64,000 bases of DNA from Epichloe hybrida (Eukaryota > Ascomycota > Sordariomycetes > Hypocreales > Clavicipitaceae), in the NCBI GenBank assembly GCA_019022495.1, contig JAFEKR010000008.1:496001-560000 (forward strand), read 5' to 3'. Each line of letters opens with the position of its first letter. Position 1 is the first letter of the stretch. The notes under the pieces were generated by a model. The model did not search any database and was not told the origin of the DNA. It worked only from the letters and a program-made list of their open reading frames with translations. Made by a program: the position numbers and the translations under genes. Below are positions 21,675-33,622 of the stretch, in pieces.

Positions 21675-23435
21675 ATGACAGAAGCCAAGCGGCATGGCGC
21701 GCCGAACGGGCACCACGAAGAGAATCATGGCTTGTCAGCCCACGGCGCCTTTGATGGCGACGACGATTTGGTTGTCTTCGAAGGCAAGCACGACGAATCA
21801 CTTCCATCTCAGCGAAAGATACCACGGACGCCCAACCGAGTGCAGTTCGACCTGAATCCCTCTGTCTTCGGCGAACCGGGCGGGGGAGCTCGCAATGGGA
21901 GGCTCTCCGAGGAGAGCTTCGAATTTGACGACCATGACCCGGTACGAGGCCACCACTCGCACCGCGTGCCTCTCCTGACGGACATGGAAGCACCTAGCGT
22001 GTCCGTCGCGAATACCCTGGGAGACGACGACGGCGATCGACTGGAGCAGGAGATGCGACGACCAAAGTCGGGGCTGAAATCGGCCTTTATGAACATGGCC
22101 AACTCCATCATCGGCGCAGGAATCATCGGGCAACCCTATGCGATTCGACAGGCAGGACTCCTGGCAGGCATCCTGCTGCTCGTGGGGCTGACGGTCGTGG
22201 TGGACTGGACAATCTGCCTCATTGTCATCAACAGCAAGCTCAGCGGCACCAGCAGCTTCCAGGGTACCGTGGAGCACTGCTTCGGCCGGCCAGGGCTCAT
22301 CGCCATCAGCGTTGCGCAGTGGGTGTTCGCCTTTGGCGGCATGGTTGCATTTGGTGTCATTGTCGGCGACACCATCCCGCACGTCCTGCTTGCCATCTGG
22401 CCGAATTTGGGGGGCGTGCCTGTGATAGGGCTCCTGACGGATCGGCGAGTCGCCATTGCCTTCTTCGTCATGGGCGTTAGCTTCCCGTTGACTCTGTACC
22501 GAGACATTGCCAAACTTGCCAAAGCGAGCACCTTTGCACTGATTGGCATGCTGATCATTGTGTCGACGGTCATGATTCAGGGATTCTTTGTGCCATCTGA
22601 GGCCAAGGGATCGTTCAGCACGCCGCTTCTGACTGTGAACGGAGGCATTTCCCAAGCAATTGGCGTGATATCATTTGGTACGTTGTTCGTTGCTACACCC
22701 AGATGAAAAGAAGAGACAAAGATTGTCCATGGGGCTCACGACTTGTTTTCCATAGCATTCGTGTGTCATCACAACTCGCTGTTGATCTACGGCTCACTCA
22801 GGACGCCTACAATCGACAACTTCTCCCGCGTCACGCACTACTCCACCAGCATTTCCATGCTTGCGTGTCTGGCCATGGCCCTCGCGGGCTTCCTGACGTT
22901 TGGCGACAAGACGCTAGGCAACGTGCTCAACAACTTCCCCTCGGACAACAGCATGGTCAACATTGCCCGGCTGTGCTTTGGGCTCAACATGCTGACGACG
23001 CTGCCCCTCGAGGCGTTTGTCTGCCGTGAAGTCATGCTCACGTACTGGTACCCAGACGAGGACTTCAATCTCCGTCGCCATGTCCTCTTCAGCACGGGTC
23101 TCGTCGCTTCCGCCACCGTCATCAGCCTATTAACATGTGATTTGGGCATCGTCTTTGAATTCGTCGGCGCCACGAGCGCCGTGGCCATGGCCTACATTCT
23201 GCCGCCCATGTGCTACATCAAGCTTACCACGCGGAGCTGGCGAACGTACGTGGCCTACGCGGTAGTTGTGTTTGGCGTTGCCGTCATGGTGATTAGTGTG
23301 ATGCAGGCCGTTGTTAAAATGATTCATGGTGAGACTTCTTTTCATGCAAGCTCTCCAGTCGACAAGCCATGCATGCCCCTCTTGACATTGACTAATGATT
23401 GTACAGGAAGCGAAGAAGCAGCAAAGTGTGTATGA
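21675..23435 (+). CDS. AVT-type vacuolar amino-acid transporter (AAAP family)
   Basis: Exons 21675-22677, 22756-23328 and 23407-23435 encode 534 residues. Phases agree (donors GTACGT, GTGAGA). About 130 residues of hydrophilic N-terminus are followed by 11 predicted helices. These begin with the family block LKSAFMNMANSIIGAGIIGQPYAIRQAG and include AFVCHHNSLLIYGSL and MALAGFLTFGDKTLGNVLNNFP, typical of the Avt1-7 / SLC38 group. The last exon adds only GSEEAAKCV. Expected activity is proton-coupled movement of neutral or basic amino acids across the vacuolar membrane. Whether import or export (AVT2/5/6/7 subtype) cannot be told from the sequence. A long antisense open frame (21798-22655) is a codon-bias shadow. 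Confidence 0.88.
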
Positions 23436-23925
23436 TGCGAAATTACAACGAAATTACAAAAAGGGGATCATTGTAACATTAAACAAGTCGTTTTTTTTTC
23501 TATTCCTCAAGGACATGAATTGCACATGCACGGTGTTTAGGATAGAATGCATGGAACTTGTCTGCAATTGCGGCAACAATACGGACGTACACGTAATACA
23601 GAGGTGTCGGTTTCATTTCCGCCAAACTCCGGCATACCTATTCCGTTCACTTCACGCAGACGTCCAGGGAAAGAAGAGCCGCCGTAACCGCGGTCCCAGC
23701 CCAGCCCATCACACCACCCCATCAGACCAAGAAGACCCCATGACCCCCAACCCCCGCTTTCCTTTCATATTCCAAACTCGCTGAAATACCAGTTCGTCCC
23801 CCCGCCCCATCCAACGAACCACCCCCACCCGCATTATCAAACAGTTCTCCAACCTCATTCACCTCGCTCACTTGAAATAAGAACAAGAACAAGAATACAA
23901 GGAGCCAACCCCAATCATCCCGAAA
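23436..23925. other. Intergenic, AVT 3' flank and micro-gene promoter
   Basis: 490 bp without a supported gene. A T10 run lies at 23490-23499. The last 150 bp are C- and A-rich with very few G, in keeping with a fungal 5' leader. Confidence 0.4.
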
Positions 23926-24123
23926 ATGTCTCCGTCCCCCCCCAACGCAAACCACTCCTCCTGCCCCAAGTGCAACGCCAACATCGCCAACGACTCCAAG
24001 AAATGCACCTCCTGCGGCGCAGTGCGTGCCCCCCCCCTTGCCTTGACAGACTCCTCCGCGAGGAAACTCGTCCACCTTTTTTCCCCGGCGATGGCTAACC
24101 ATCACTAGACCTGCCCCAAGTAG
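23926..24123 (+). CDS. Zinc-ribbon-like micro-protein, 36 residues
   Basis: Exons 23926-24021 and 24109-24123 encode 36 residues. The intron has GTGCGT and CACTAG ends, with a GGCTAAC branch site 13 nt before the acceptor. The product has three paired-Cys groups: SCPKCN, then KKCTSCGA, then TCPK. The pattern CxxC-x10-CxxC is a treble-clef/zinc-ribbon spacing. The exon join restores the third Cys group, which argues that splicing is real, because reading through the intron loses it. The ATG has a good context (AAAATGTC). Function is unknown. Proteins of this size are often missed by gene callers. Confidence 0.68.
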
Positions 24124-25288
24124 AGGTTGACCAAGAACACGTTGGTGAGACACGAGAATAATGGGATAACGAACGAGACAAGTTTGACACGAAGCGGTGG
24201 TGGGTTAGGTGATCGGCTGCATTCTTACAGGCTTCATCTGGGGACGGGAGCAGGCGGCTTTGTGAATCAATGCGCTCTTCTAGCAAGACCTAACGACTCT
24301 GCCACAAGTCAAGACCTTCCTCAAATCTCTCGCAGTCTTTCGTGAAAATGGCTCCCCATCAGGTCGTCCGTCTATCACATCCGCCAGTAATAGTATCGTG
24401 AACCTTCAAAAAAAAAACCAGGGTTTAACCAGGGTTTCACAGCGACTTGCAAACATATCGTAAAGGCATCTTGAAACACAGTTAATATGGAAACTACAAC
24501 TTTGCTCTAGGAACTGCAACGCAACGATAAGAACAGCAACAACGACGACGACAAACCGTGTAAAGCAACACAATACTAAAGGAAGTAGCAGTGGTCGGCG
24601 TGTCACGAGTCCGGCACCGCTCCATGTGCGACCAATCCACAGACTACACCCTCTGTCCCCTCCCCTCGCCTCTCATCTCATCTATACACTCCTCAATCCA
24701 TCGTCTTCAGACCGCATGACTCAAAATCAAACATGTCCCAAGTTCAGATATACCTTCTCCCCATAAAGCGACAAATACATGTAATAACTAGGCACCCTCT
24801 TGTCTGCTCGTCAGATTTAGACAAACGACCGCGCTCGAAGCACCTGCTAATATGTATGTATAAACTGCGCAAAAGCCCCGTCCTCCTCGAGCAGCCAGTC
24901 AACAGACAGGAACAGAGTGCTGTTTTGCGTAGCTTCCGCCAGCGATCCATTTCCTTTTCCGTCCACCATTAAACCATTCGTAGAAAGCCTCGGGAAGCCA
25001 TACACACAAATACAAGTCGAAATTATATGGGGTGCGAACAAGAACGAGTCGGTCAAGGAGAGCAAGATGAAGGCAAGGCGAGATATCAAACTCCAATTCC
25101 GAAAACCTATGCAGACAGCGTAGCCTGCATCACCGTAGGCTGTCTCCGACCCTTGCCATCCGAACAGCCGTGCCAAAAGTTTGAAAAAGTGTGAACTGAA
25201 GAGATGGTTGCATTATCGAGGCCATCACGCCGGAAAAAATTTCAAGTTTGCCTTGTCGGGTGTGGACGAGCTCGTGAAGCTGGCTACT
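24124..25288. other. Intergenic, 1.2 kb, converging 3' flanks
   Basis: No gene is supported between the zinc-ribbon micro-gene (+) and RHO1 (-). Open frames are short and overlap on both strands. This is presumably the two 3' UTRs plus spacer. Confidence 0.4.
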
Positions 25289-26578
25289 TTACAAAACAAG
25301 GCACTTCCTGTGGCTGTTCTTGCGGCTGCTGCGAGACAACAGAGCAGCGCGAGTGGCGTGCTCGAAAACTTCGCGGACACCCTCGTTGGTCTTGGCTGAG
25401 CATTCGAGGTACTTGTAGGCACCAATCTTCTTGCGGACTTCCTCACCCTGTCATCAAAATAGCAAACATTAGCATTTGAACATGAACATTTGGGAAATTC
25501 CAACCATGTTCGTCAGCTCCAGCCACAAAGTTGCCCCCTGGAGCCGAACGACGTTGCAACATTTCCAAATTGATCGGGGGCTCGGATTATATTTACAGCT
25601 TCGGGGGTAACGGGCTTCTGGTTGGTCTTTTGCAGCTCGGCGTTGGTCTTCTGGTCATAACGCAAATCCTTCTTGCAGCCAACCAGAATGATGGGCAAAC
25701 CCTGACAGAAATGAAGGACCTCGGAGATCCACTAGACACCGAAACGGTTAGCACATCTTCTATCCTATGACACAAACTGGCGATTCACCACCATCTACCG
25801 AGAGGTCTGATCGAGAAAAATGAGATTCAAAACATACCTTCTCCTGGACGTTGTCAAGAGAATCAGGTGAGTCGACAGCAAAGCAGATCAAGATGACATG
25901 GGAATCGGGGTAGGACAAAGGACGGAGGCGGTCATAGTCTTCTTGTCCAGCCGTATCCCACAAGGCCAACTCGACGTGTTTGCCATCAACCTCGACATCG
26001 GCGACATAATTTTCGAAGACAGTGGGGACATAGACCTGGGGAACTAAGCGTCAGCAAGGTGCTCTGATATGTTCATCATCGAGACAGGCTGGTTCTAGCT
26101 GCAAAGTGGGACGGAGACGTCGGTCAAAAGGTGTATGGGAGCTATCAGCCGCCAAGTGCAGGGGCTGGCACGGCAGGTTTGGACGGTATGCAAGAGTGAG
26201 AGCACTCGGTCGTAGTGATGATGGTCGCTGAGCGGAGATGTGGCGATGCCAGGCTCTCACAGGAGACACCGACGAGGTCGATGGTTTTTATTCTTACCTC
26301 GGGGAAAGTGCCCTTGGAGAAAACGCTGGGAGATGGTCAGCAACGGGGCTGTATTGATGTTGTTTCTTCCATGCAACGAGGACGACATGACCGCGAATGC
26401 CGTTGCATCCACCCATCTGGACAAGGCAGCGAGGCTAATGTTGGGAGCGCGCGCGAGTGCATGTATGCGTACAACAAAGGAGAGGGCTGGAAAAGGGAGC
26501 TACAACTCACATCAACAAGCAGGTTTTACCACAGGCACCATCGCCGACGATGACAAGCTTTCGTCGAATCTCAGCCAT
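25289..26578 (-). CDS. RHO1: Rho1 small GTPase
   Basis: Five exons (26578-26511, 26325-26298, 26035-25838, 25731-25597, 25447-25289) encode 195 residues, all phases consistent. The P-loop GDGACGKT is at residues 12-19. The effector loop [18 protein letters not shown], switch [27 protein letters not shown] (guanine specificity) and the Rho insert region are all present. The C-terminus is basic and ends in the CAAX box CLVL, for geranylgeranylation. The second exon is only 28 nt. Rho1 activates 1,3-beta-glucan synthase and the Pkc1 wall-integrity pathway at the plasma membrane. The intron positions and the [20 protein letters not shown] segment are as in other ascomycete rho1 genes. Assignment is firm. 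Confidence 0.96.
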
Positions 26579-27982
26579 GGTTTGTGTGTGCAGATTGGCG
26601 ATGATGAAGGCGGGAAGCGAAGAAGGCGAAGCTGTTGAGATAGAAGCAGATAAAGGGGAGGCAGTTTGGATGGAGTGGATGAGTTATGGAGCAGGAATGT
26701 CGAGGTGAGGAAGAGTAAGAAGAGAGGAAAAGAGGACGGACGTAACGCACGTCAGCAGGCAGAAGGGGAGGCAAAGATGTGACAGTTGGCCTAGCGGCTG
26801 CTGCTGCTGCAACAGCCAGCAGCTGGGGTGCTGGGCGCTGGGTGCTGGGTGCTGGGTGCTGGGGGCTGGGTTCTGGGTGCTGGAGGCTGGGTTCTGGGTG
26901 CTGGGGTCTGGAGCTGGGGTGCTGGTGTCGCCTTGGAGGGCGGGTTGGTGACTGGACGGGGCAGTGGCCAAAGCCAAAGCCTGCCCAGGCAGGGCCGGCA
27001 GCACGGTGGACATGCACGAATGGGAGCGGCGGGTCTGGGACGGGTATTTACTGTATCCAGGATTCCAGATCCATGCGGTCGTCCCACTGGGGCAATGCAC
27101 TTCCAGGCGGTCATGTATTATCCCATAGCATGCAATTGCGCGGCATCCCCGAACGATCGATCATGTTGTTGATGCGCCGACATTGGGCAGTGCGCTGCGG
27201 CTTGTTTCACTCGCTGCTCTGTCCGTGCCACCAACACTGGGATAGCACCATAGACAGGCCAGGTCTGTTTAAAAATTAGCTCGGCGGAAGAACGACAAGT
27301 TATAAATGTTGTTTCGGCCAGAGGTTGGGGGCGGAACAGGGCGGAACAGGCTGCAAGAATGCCCTGTCTCTTGATGAGTACAGTGGGGGTGTACAATGGA
27401 GGCAACCTGCGGGTACCTTGCATCAAGTCTGGCCCCAACCTGGGTAGGCAGCTGATGCCCTGGAGATTAGGCCCTGCCCCCAATCCGCACCTTGTTGGGA
27501 TTGTGTGGTTCCATGTCTTTTTGACAGAACAGTCAATTCAAGCGACAAAGCTCCCATCAGGACAAAGGGAGGCGCATCATATAGTCCCACTCTCCTACTC
27601 CGTACACCACGCGATAATCATCATGTCACAAGCCAACTTCGTCTTGCAACGTCTTACAACAACAACATGTATGGAGAAGTTAGAACAGTGACCACTGCCA
27701 GTGCTGGTGAGCGGATATCGGATCAGGTGAGCTACCCTAGAGCCCGAAATGCCAATTTCAAGACCCCCCCAGCTGGTCTCGGACCGGCTAGTTCCGTGAC
27801 AGAAGGACAGAATTTCCCAACTGCACCGCGACAAGACCACCAAAGTTTCCCAGCACGCGACAGACGACGAAGGAAGCAACAATCTTCGCCGAGGAGAATT
27901 GTGCTATCTCTGATCAATTCACTGAACCACGGATTCGCAACAGACCTTCAGCTCCTGCCTCGTCAATTGACGGCCAACAAAT
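26579..27982. promoter_or_regulatory. Divergent upstream region of RHO1 and uL24m, with a minisatellite
   Basis: 1.4 kb between divergent starts. The half next to RHO1 has a GCTGGGT-type minisatellite (listed separately). The motif TACTCCGTAC is at 27596-27605. Several open frames, including one of 252 codons (27505-28263) that overlaps uL24m in another frame, have no family features and are not called. Confidence 0.45.
26822..26925. repeat. GCTGGGT-type minisatellite
   Basis: Roughly 104 bp made of imperfect tandem 7-mers: GCTGGGC, GCTGGGT (three in a row), GCTGGGG, then 14-mers of GCTGGGTTCTGGGT type. The top strand is almost free of A and C outside the repeat C. It lies about 245-350 bp upstream of the RHO1 start, in the promoter or 5' UTR. 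A short CTG triplet run (26798-26809) precedes it. Confidence 0.85.
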
Positions 27983-29166
27983 ATGCAGAAGCTCGTCAAG
28001 CGAGCTGCCCAGGCTCAGCACCAGGCAAACCGCCGGGCACGACAGCAGATGGAGCAGGAGAACATCGACAACAGAATACGAAATCGCCAAGCCCTAAGGA
28101 GTGCCGTATCCGAGGTCAGACAAAACTTGAAAGACGCTCGACAGGCGAGGAAAGAAAACTGGGAGATGGGCCCCCTTGCTCCGAAGCGAGACTTGGGATT
28201 CAACAACTACGGAGCGTTCAAAGAGACTGTGCGACAGGACTGGACAAATTACGGACTGCATAAAGCCAAAACTCAGCTTATCGAACAACGATGTGCGTGG
28301 GCTGGCGGCGTCCGGCAGCTGAATCTTGCTCCCCAGGATAGAGTCGTCATCATGGATGGCCCCGACAAGGGCAAAATTGATCGCATCAAGGATGTGCAGC
28401 CAGAAAGCGGGACTGTCACGTTGGAAACTCACCACAGAGTACGTCTGAGAACGCTCTTTTACTCGCACCATGAACAAAAGGTCATCGGACCATGCTAACT
28501 CCTTGACCAATGTAGGCTCTCTCAGTGGGAATGTTCGACAACCCTGCTCGATCGCAATCCATGCCAATTTCGATCGGCTCGATCCGTCTGGTGTATCCCA
28601 TTACTGATGCTGAATCTGGAGTCACCAAGGACGTCATCGTCAATCAACTCAAGGCTGTGCCGCCTAACATGCAGTCCCCCAACATGTCCCTCGATCGCTG
28701 GCAATATGGCAAGAAGTGGGACCGACTTGTCCCCGGACTTAACCTGGTCATTCCGTGGCCGGAGGTGGAAGTACCCGAGTTCGAAACCATGAAGGCAGAC
28801 ACCATACGCGAGAAAGTCGAAGAACGAACCTTTTACTACAACCTGCTGGCACCTCCCATGCCAGACCATGTGCTCGATGAATTGCGCAACAAATACTCAA
28901 GATTCAGAACTCGCCATGAGCCATGGTTCGTCGAGCACAAGGAGATGGAAGAGGCCGTCAAGAAGGGCCGCACAGAGGCCATCAAGTCTATGCAGACGCC
29001 CTTGGAGGAATTCCATGAGAGGCAGAGAGAGCTACGGGATACACAGGGTGAGCCGGAGCTCTCCAACGACATGCTGGAGAAAATTGGCGAAATTATGGCG
29101 AAGAAGAAGGACACAGTCTTGAACCGAGCCGGTGTGTCGGAGGTGACAGGGCAATCTACACAGTGA
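27983..29166 (+). CDS. MRPL40: Mitochondrial large-subunit ribosomal protein uL24m
   Basis: Exons 27983-28438 and 28516-29166 encode 368 residues (intron GTACGT/TGTAG, phase 0). The basic N-terminus can serve as a presequence. A KOW-type motif (LAPQDRVVIMDGPDKGKIDRIKDV) lies at about 115-140, the uL24 core. The long C-terminal extension (PVLVYP-like IRLVYPITDAE, WDRLVPGLNLVIPWP and RTFYYNLLAPPMP blocks) is what fungal Mrpl40 carries beyond bacterial L24. The protein binds 23S-like rRNA at the polypeptide exit of the mitoribosome. The gene name follows yeast nomenclature. Confidence 0.9.
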
Positions 29167-29742
29167 AGTGGGCAGCTGGATCCCTACATAGCAGGTGGGC
29201 AGGCCGGATATTGAAGGGCAAAGCGTATTACGAGCGGGATATGTATACATCCGTGTGGTGAGCGAGACGCCAAGCGGCTCAAAATGTACTTGTAGATGGA
29301 AGAAGCTCTCTGTAAATCACGAGGTGCAATAGACGCAGATATCACATATTTTATTCATCCACTCATTCGTCCCAACCCTTCACAAGTAGATGAAACCTCG
29401 ACATGAGCTCTCGTCACTTTGATGTACGCTTTCGCTCCAGCCTTCATGAACCCCACCTCGCAATGCACAGCTCTAGTGTTTGTGTAATCCGTATTTCTGC
29501 CTTCAGATAAGCAAAGCTCCGTGCCGCGGGGTAGTTTAAATCGAAGCCTTACCCCCCCCCTCCCCTCTTGTTCGACTGGGTGGGTGGTTTCCCCAGTTCT
29601 TTTGTTTGCCTCGAGGTGCTTCAAACTTTCTCTACCCGATCAACGGAATCTACCATCTTCTTTTGGCACTTTCGTGACCGAAACACCGTGCTTGGTGAAA
29701 ACAGCCTACTATATAAGTGAGGAACGACAAGCACCAACCACC
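29167..29742. promoter_or_regulatory. UreG promoter region
   Basis: 576 bp. A TATA-like CTATATAAG lies at 29709-29717, about 25-30 bp before the start codon, and a C9 run at 29550-29558. Two open frames crossing this region are not supported. Confidence 0.5.
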
Positions 29743-30767
29743 ATGTCCCAGGCCCAGGCCCAGGCCCAGGCCCAGTCGCGCGAGGGCGGTGCCTCGCATT
29801 CCCACGATGGCTTCTCCGCACAGGAACACGGCCACTCGCATGAGATTTTGGACGGCCCGGGAAGTTACATCGGGCGGGAGATGCCCATTGTCGAAGGGAG
29901 GGACTGGACAGATCGGGCTTTCACCATCGGTATAGGAGGGTGAGTTTCTTTTTCTTTTTTCCCGCGTGGCCACGATGATTATAGACAAAACGGGCCAATT
30001 TTTCCTCTGGCCCGAGCCCAATCGAACCCCCCCCCCAGACCATATCGAATCCTCTTTCCTACCAGATTGATCAAAGATGAAAAAAAAAAAAAAAAACCTC
30101 AGCTAATAGGAGGGATCGACACAGACCCGTCGGCTCAGGCAAAACCGCACTAATGCTCGCCCTCTGTCTCGCCCTCCGCTCGAAATACTCCCTCGCCGCC
30201 GTAACAAACGACATCTTCACCCGCGAAGACGCCGAGTTCCTCACCCGCCACGCCGCGCTGCCGCCAGAACGCATCAGGGCCATCGAAACGGGTGGGTGTC
30301 CCCACGCCGCTGTCCGGGAGGACATTTCCACCAACCTCGCCGCTCTGGAGGACCTCCATGCCAAGTTCTCGCCTGACCTGCTGCTCATCGAGTCCGGCGG
30401 CGATAACCTCGCGGCGAATTACTCTCGCGAATTGGCCGATTTCATCGTCTACGTGATTGATGTCAGCGGAGGCGACAAGGTGCCCCGCAAGGGAGGGCCT
30501 GGCATCACGCAGAGTGATTTACTCGTGGTGAACAAGACGGACTTGGCTGAGGCCGTGGGTGCGGATCTGGGCGTCATGGAGAGGGACGCGAGGAAGATGA
30601 GGGAGGGCGGCCCGACCGTGTTTGCCCAGGTCAAGAAGGATGTTGGCGTGGACCACATCGTCAACTTGATCTTGAGTGCGTGGAAGGCTAGTGGTGCGGA
30701 GGAGGAGCGGGTGAAGCAGGGTGGTCCGAAACCGACGCCGGGGTTGGAGGCGTTGGAGAAGAACTAA
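29743..30767 (+). CDS. Urease accessory GTPase UreG
   Basis: Exons 29743-29939 and 30125-30767 encode 279 residues. The join rebuilds the P-loop GPVGSGKT (66-73), so the 185 bp intron is certain. The nickel-binding CPH motif (GGCPHAA, Cys124-His126), the [11 protein letters not shown] block and the guanine motif VNKTD are intact. The N-terminus holds an Ala-Gln tandem (QAQAQAQAQ, from a GCCCAG hexamer repeat at 29749-29772) and a His-rich stretch ([17 protein letters not shown]) that could store nickel. UreG with UreD/UreF delivers Ni to urease with GTP hydrolysis, in the cytosol. No urease gene is in this window. Confidence 0.95.
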
Positions 30768-31071
30768 GCAAGCAAGTGATGAAGTGATGAAAATAAGCTT
30801 TAGGTCGATGGACGGTGTTCCGTGTTGTTCGACCTGATGTCAAAATACGGTAAGCACGGCTGAATGGTTGCAAGCGTGGAGTCGATATGAAATTTAGACA
30901 TAAAAATTGACCTCTCATGTCCATGTAAAGGTGAATTAATATGAATGGCTCTTGTCTCATCTAATGGGTTTATGAGCCGTCCTCCGTTTTAAAACCGAAA
31001 ACCGAAAGCCGGACTGAATCATACCCCTGCCTTTTATGCTGACAAATTTTTTTTTTTTTTCAATTCATCCA
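30768..31071. other. Intergenic between converging UreG and TSR1
   Basis: 304 bp of converging 3' flanks with a T14 run at 31047-31060. Nothing else is seen. Confidence 0.4.
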
Positions 31072-33622
31072 TCATTCCATCGTCACGTCTTCCGTCTGGC
31101 CCTGAGCCTGTCCATCTCCCTCAGCAAGTTCCAGGAGCGGTCTCTGCATCGGCGTTGCGTGTCGAGGCCACATGCGCTTATACAAGCTCACGCCCACGGC
31201 ATCCTGAGGATTGATTCGTTCATCAAAGGTGGCCTTGAAGTAGCCATGTGTACCGAGTGGTTCCTTGATGAAACCAGTCCTGCCTCTTCTCGTCCACAGC
31301 GGCAGAGCCTTGAACCACTCTACATCCTCGCGGCTGAAGAACATGTATCGCACTGTGACGATCTTCTTGTGGATGTGGTAAGGATGACCCGTGAGGATGA
31401 CCCTCTTGGCCACGACTCTGGACGTTGATGGCGGCAGAGCCGTTCCTGTGCCGACCAGGCTGAGGCCTATATCCTCTTGACCTTCGACGTTGGTTTGATG
31501 CCCGGGGGCAGGCACAGTTCGTTTGAAGAACATGACGGGGACAGCACCCCATGTTATGGGGCCCATGAAGGAGGCAATGGCGCTCTGTCCGGGGTGCAGA
31601 AAGCGACAGAATTTATGGATATCGTTGGGCGTGGAGCCTGAATGCGAAAAGATGGGCTTGATGACCATGCGGCGGGGTCCACATTGCACGATGAGCTCCT
31701 CTTTGGATTTGATGGACTTCCCATAGTCGTTGCTCAGGTTGAAAAGGTAGTTGACCGAGGTCTTCTTGTTCTCGTGGCGAAGGAGGGAGAATAGGGTGAT
31801 GGGGGAGGAGGGCTTATATGAAGCAGCGATGGAGGGGTCGGCGAGACCACGGATGTAGACGTGGACACGGGTGCCGGGCTCAACACCGCCGACAAGTGCT
31901 TCCCGGACGGCCCGTGAGCGGGAGCAGTTGTAGTCGGGGATTTGAAGGAGGCGCCTCCATCCGTCGGGCTCGTGGGCGCGGTCCTCGTCCTCTTGCCATG
32001 GACTGGTACGGATGCTCTTGAGGCCTCTGTAGCGGGCTAGTCTTTCGCGGGCGAGGACGTTGGGGTGCAGCTCGATTTCGTCGGGGAATTCCTTGTCGTC
32101 TTCGGCTTCTTCGCGCTTGCGGGAGCGATAATGGGCGAGTTGCTGGGCGTCCTCGTCCTCGTCAGGAATGTCCATCATTTCGGTTTGAGGGCACTCGGAG
32201 GGTCCTCCACCGGCCTTGGTGGGCTCGGGCTGCACGTAGCCTTCAATGCCGTCTTCAGCACAAATCTCTTCATCTTCGCCCTTGCTTTCTGCTCCGTCCA
32301 TCTCGATGTCTTCCATATCGGACCCTGAATCGGAGACATCATCAAGGTACCATGCAGATTGATAGTTGGAGGTGCCCTTGGGAAGTTTTCTCTTGATTTT
32401 CTTCTCCTCCTCGTCTGCGTCGGAAAAGTAGTGGTGCTCATCAAGCAGGACACCCTTTTTAGGAGCGGGCTCAGCGGCCAGGTCGGCTCCGGCTACGGCT
32501 TCGTCGTCGGCGTCCATGACCACATCTTCAGGGGCGAGCTCGTTCAGGTCGTCTTGATCCTCGGAAGGTTCGTCCAGAGTCTTTTCAACATCCCCTTCAA
32601 CAACAATGTCTTCTCCCGTCTTTGCGTTTTTAGGCAAAGGAGCTTCCACGATCTTCTCAACTTGATACGCTCCCCAATCCCCGATTTGCACCAAGCGATC
32701 GGCCTTTAAGCCTCTGCCTCGAACAACACCAGTGATAATGGTGAGCCCGGAATCGTCGGTCCCAAATTTGATATCCTCGGCCAGCATCCAGCTTCTGTCG
32801 TCCCTCCAACGTACTCCCTTTGGTGTCGTGTTGCAAAGAGATCGCATGAGGTTAGAGCACTCTTGCCTGCTGTCCAGACTGTACACCTTTTCTTGTTCTG
32901 GGTGGAAGTGGGTGATGAACGATTTTAGGGAGCCAACGGTAGAAGTTCTCTGCTTGGCAGGCTCTACCTTGTCTAGACCCTGGACCAGAGTGAAGAGGGT
33001 AGACATACCCTGGCTCTCAATGCTTCGCAAAATCAACTCCCCCAACGGGTCTACTTCCTCGTGGGCAGACAGGATAACGACGACAAAGTCGGCGACTCGG
33101 GTGGCGTCAAGACAAGCGTTCAGATCTCGCTGAAGGGGAATGTATTGAAGCTTTTGCTTGAATCGATCGACAGAGACTCGGAAATTACCATCTGCGACGA
33201 CGGCGTCAATGTCGAGACTATCGTTCAGTTGCTTAATAGCAACCTTGGCGTCGCCATGTGCGCAAAGTGGCACGACAGCCACAATGCGCGGAGCACCATC
33301 CTTCCCTTGAAAAACCGAAGTTTCTTTCAGGTGCTCCTTGTGCTTGGTCAAACGAGCCTGCTTGGCCTGGTTCCGTCTGTCGAATTTGGACATGACTTGC
33401 TGGTGTGGCGTTTTTCTCTGGCCTCGTTCGTTGGGAACTCTTCCTATTCGTCCCGTTGTTAGTATAGTATTTGATGAGATAGTATATGTGAGTCCGGTAC
33501 TGTGCAAGCCAACCTTTGGCGCGATCTCTCAACTCGTGCTTCGACGCCGCCTTAGACTTGAAAGGCTTGTGCGACACCTTTGTGGTGGGGCGATGCGAAT
33601 GATTCGCAACGGCGACAGGCAT
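31072..33622 (-). CDS. TSR1: Ribosome biogenesis protein Tsr1 (40S maturation)
   Basis: Exons 33622-33514 and 33443-31072 encode 826 residues (intron 33513-33444, phase 1). The N-terminus is basic (HRPTTKVSHKPFKSKAASKHELRDRAKGR). A translation-GTPase-like body without P-loop residues follows (PRIVAVVPLCAHGDAKVAI, then VVVILSAHEEVDPLGE). Next come an AARP2CN block, a long acidic linker (about residues 320-460), and the conserved C-terminal domain with CSRSRAVREALVGG, SVNYLFNLSNDYG and GRTGFIKEPLGTHGYFKATF. Tsr1 sits on pre-40S particles and blocks early translation-factor binding. It shares its upstream region with UTP7, another small-subunit factor. Confidence 0.93.

Noticed and set aside
21798..22655. 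285-codon open frame antisense to the AVT transporter
   Set aside because: It mirrors the codon bias of the real gene, has no family features, and is composed of His/Asp/Gln-rich nonsense typical of antisense shadows.
27505..28263. 252-codon plus-strand frame upstream of and overlapping uL24m
   Set aside because: Its second half lies in the wrong frame over the uL24m coding exon, and the first half is unlike any protein.
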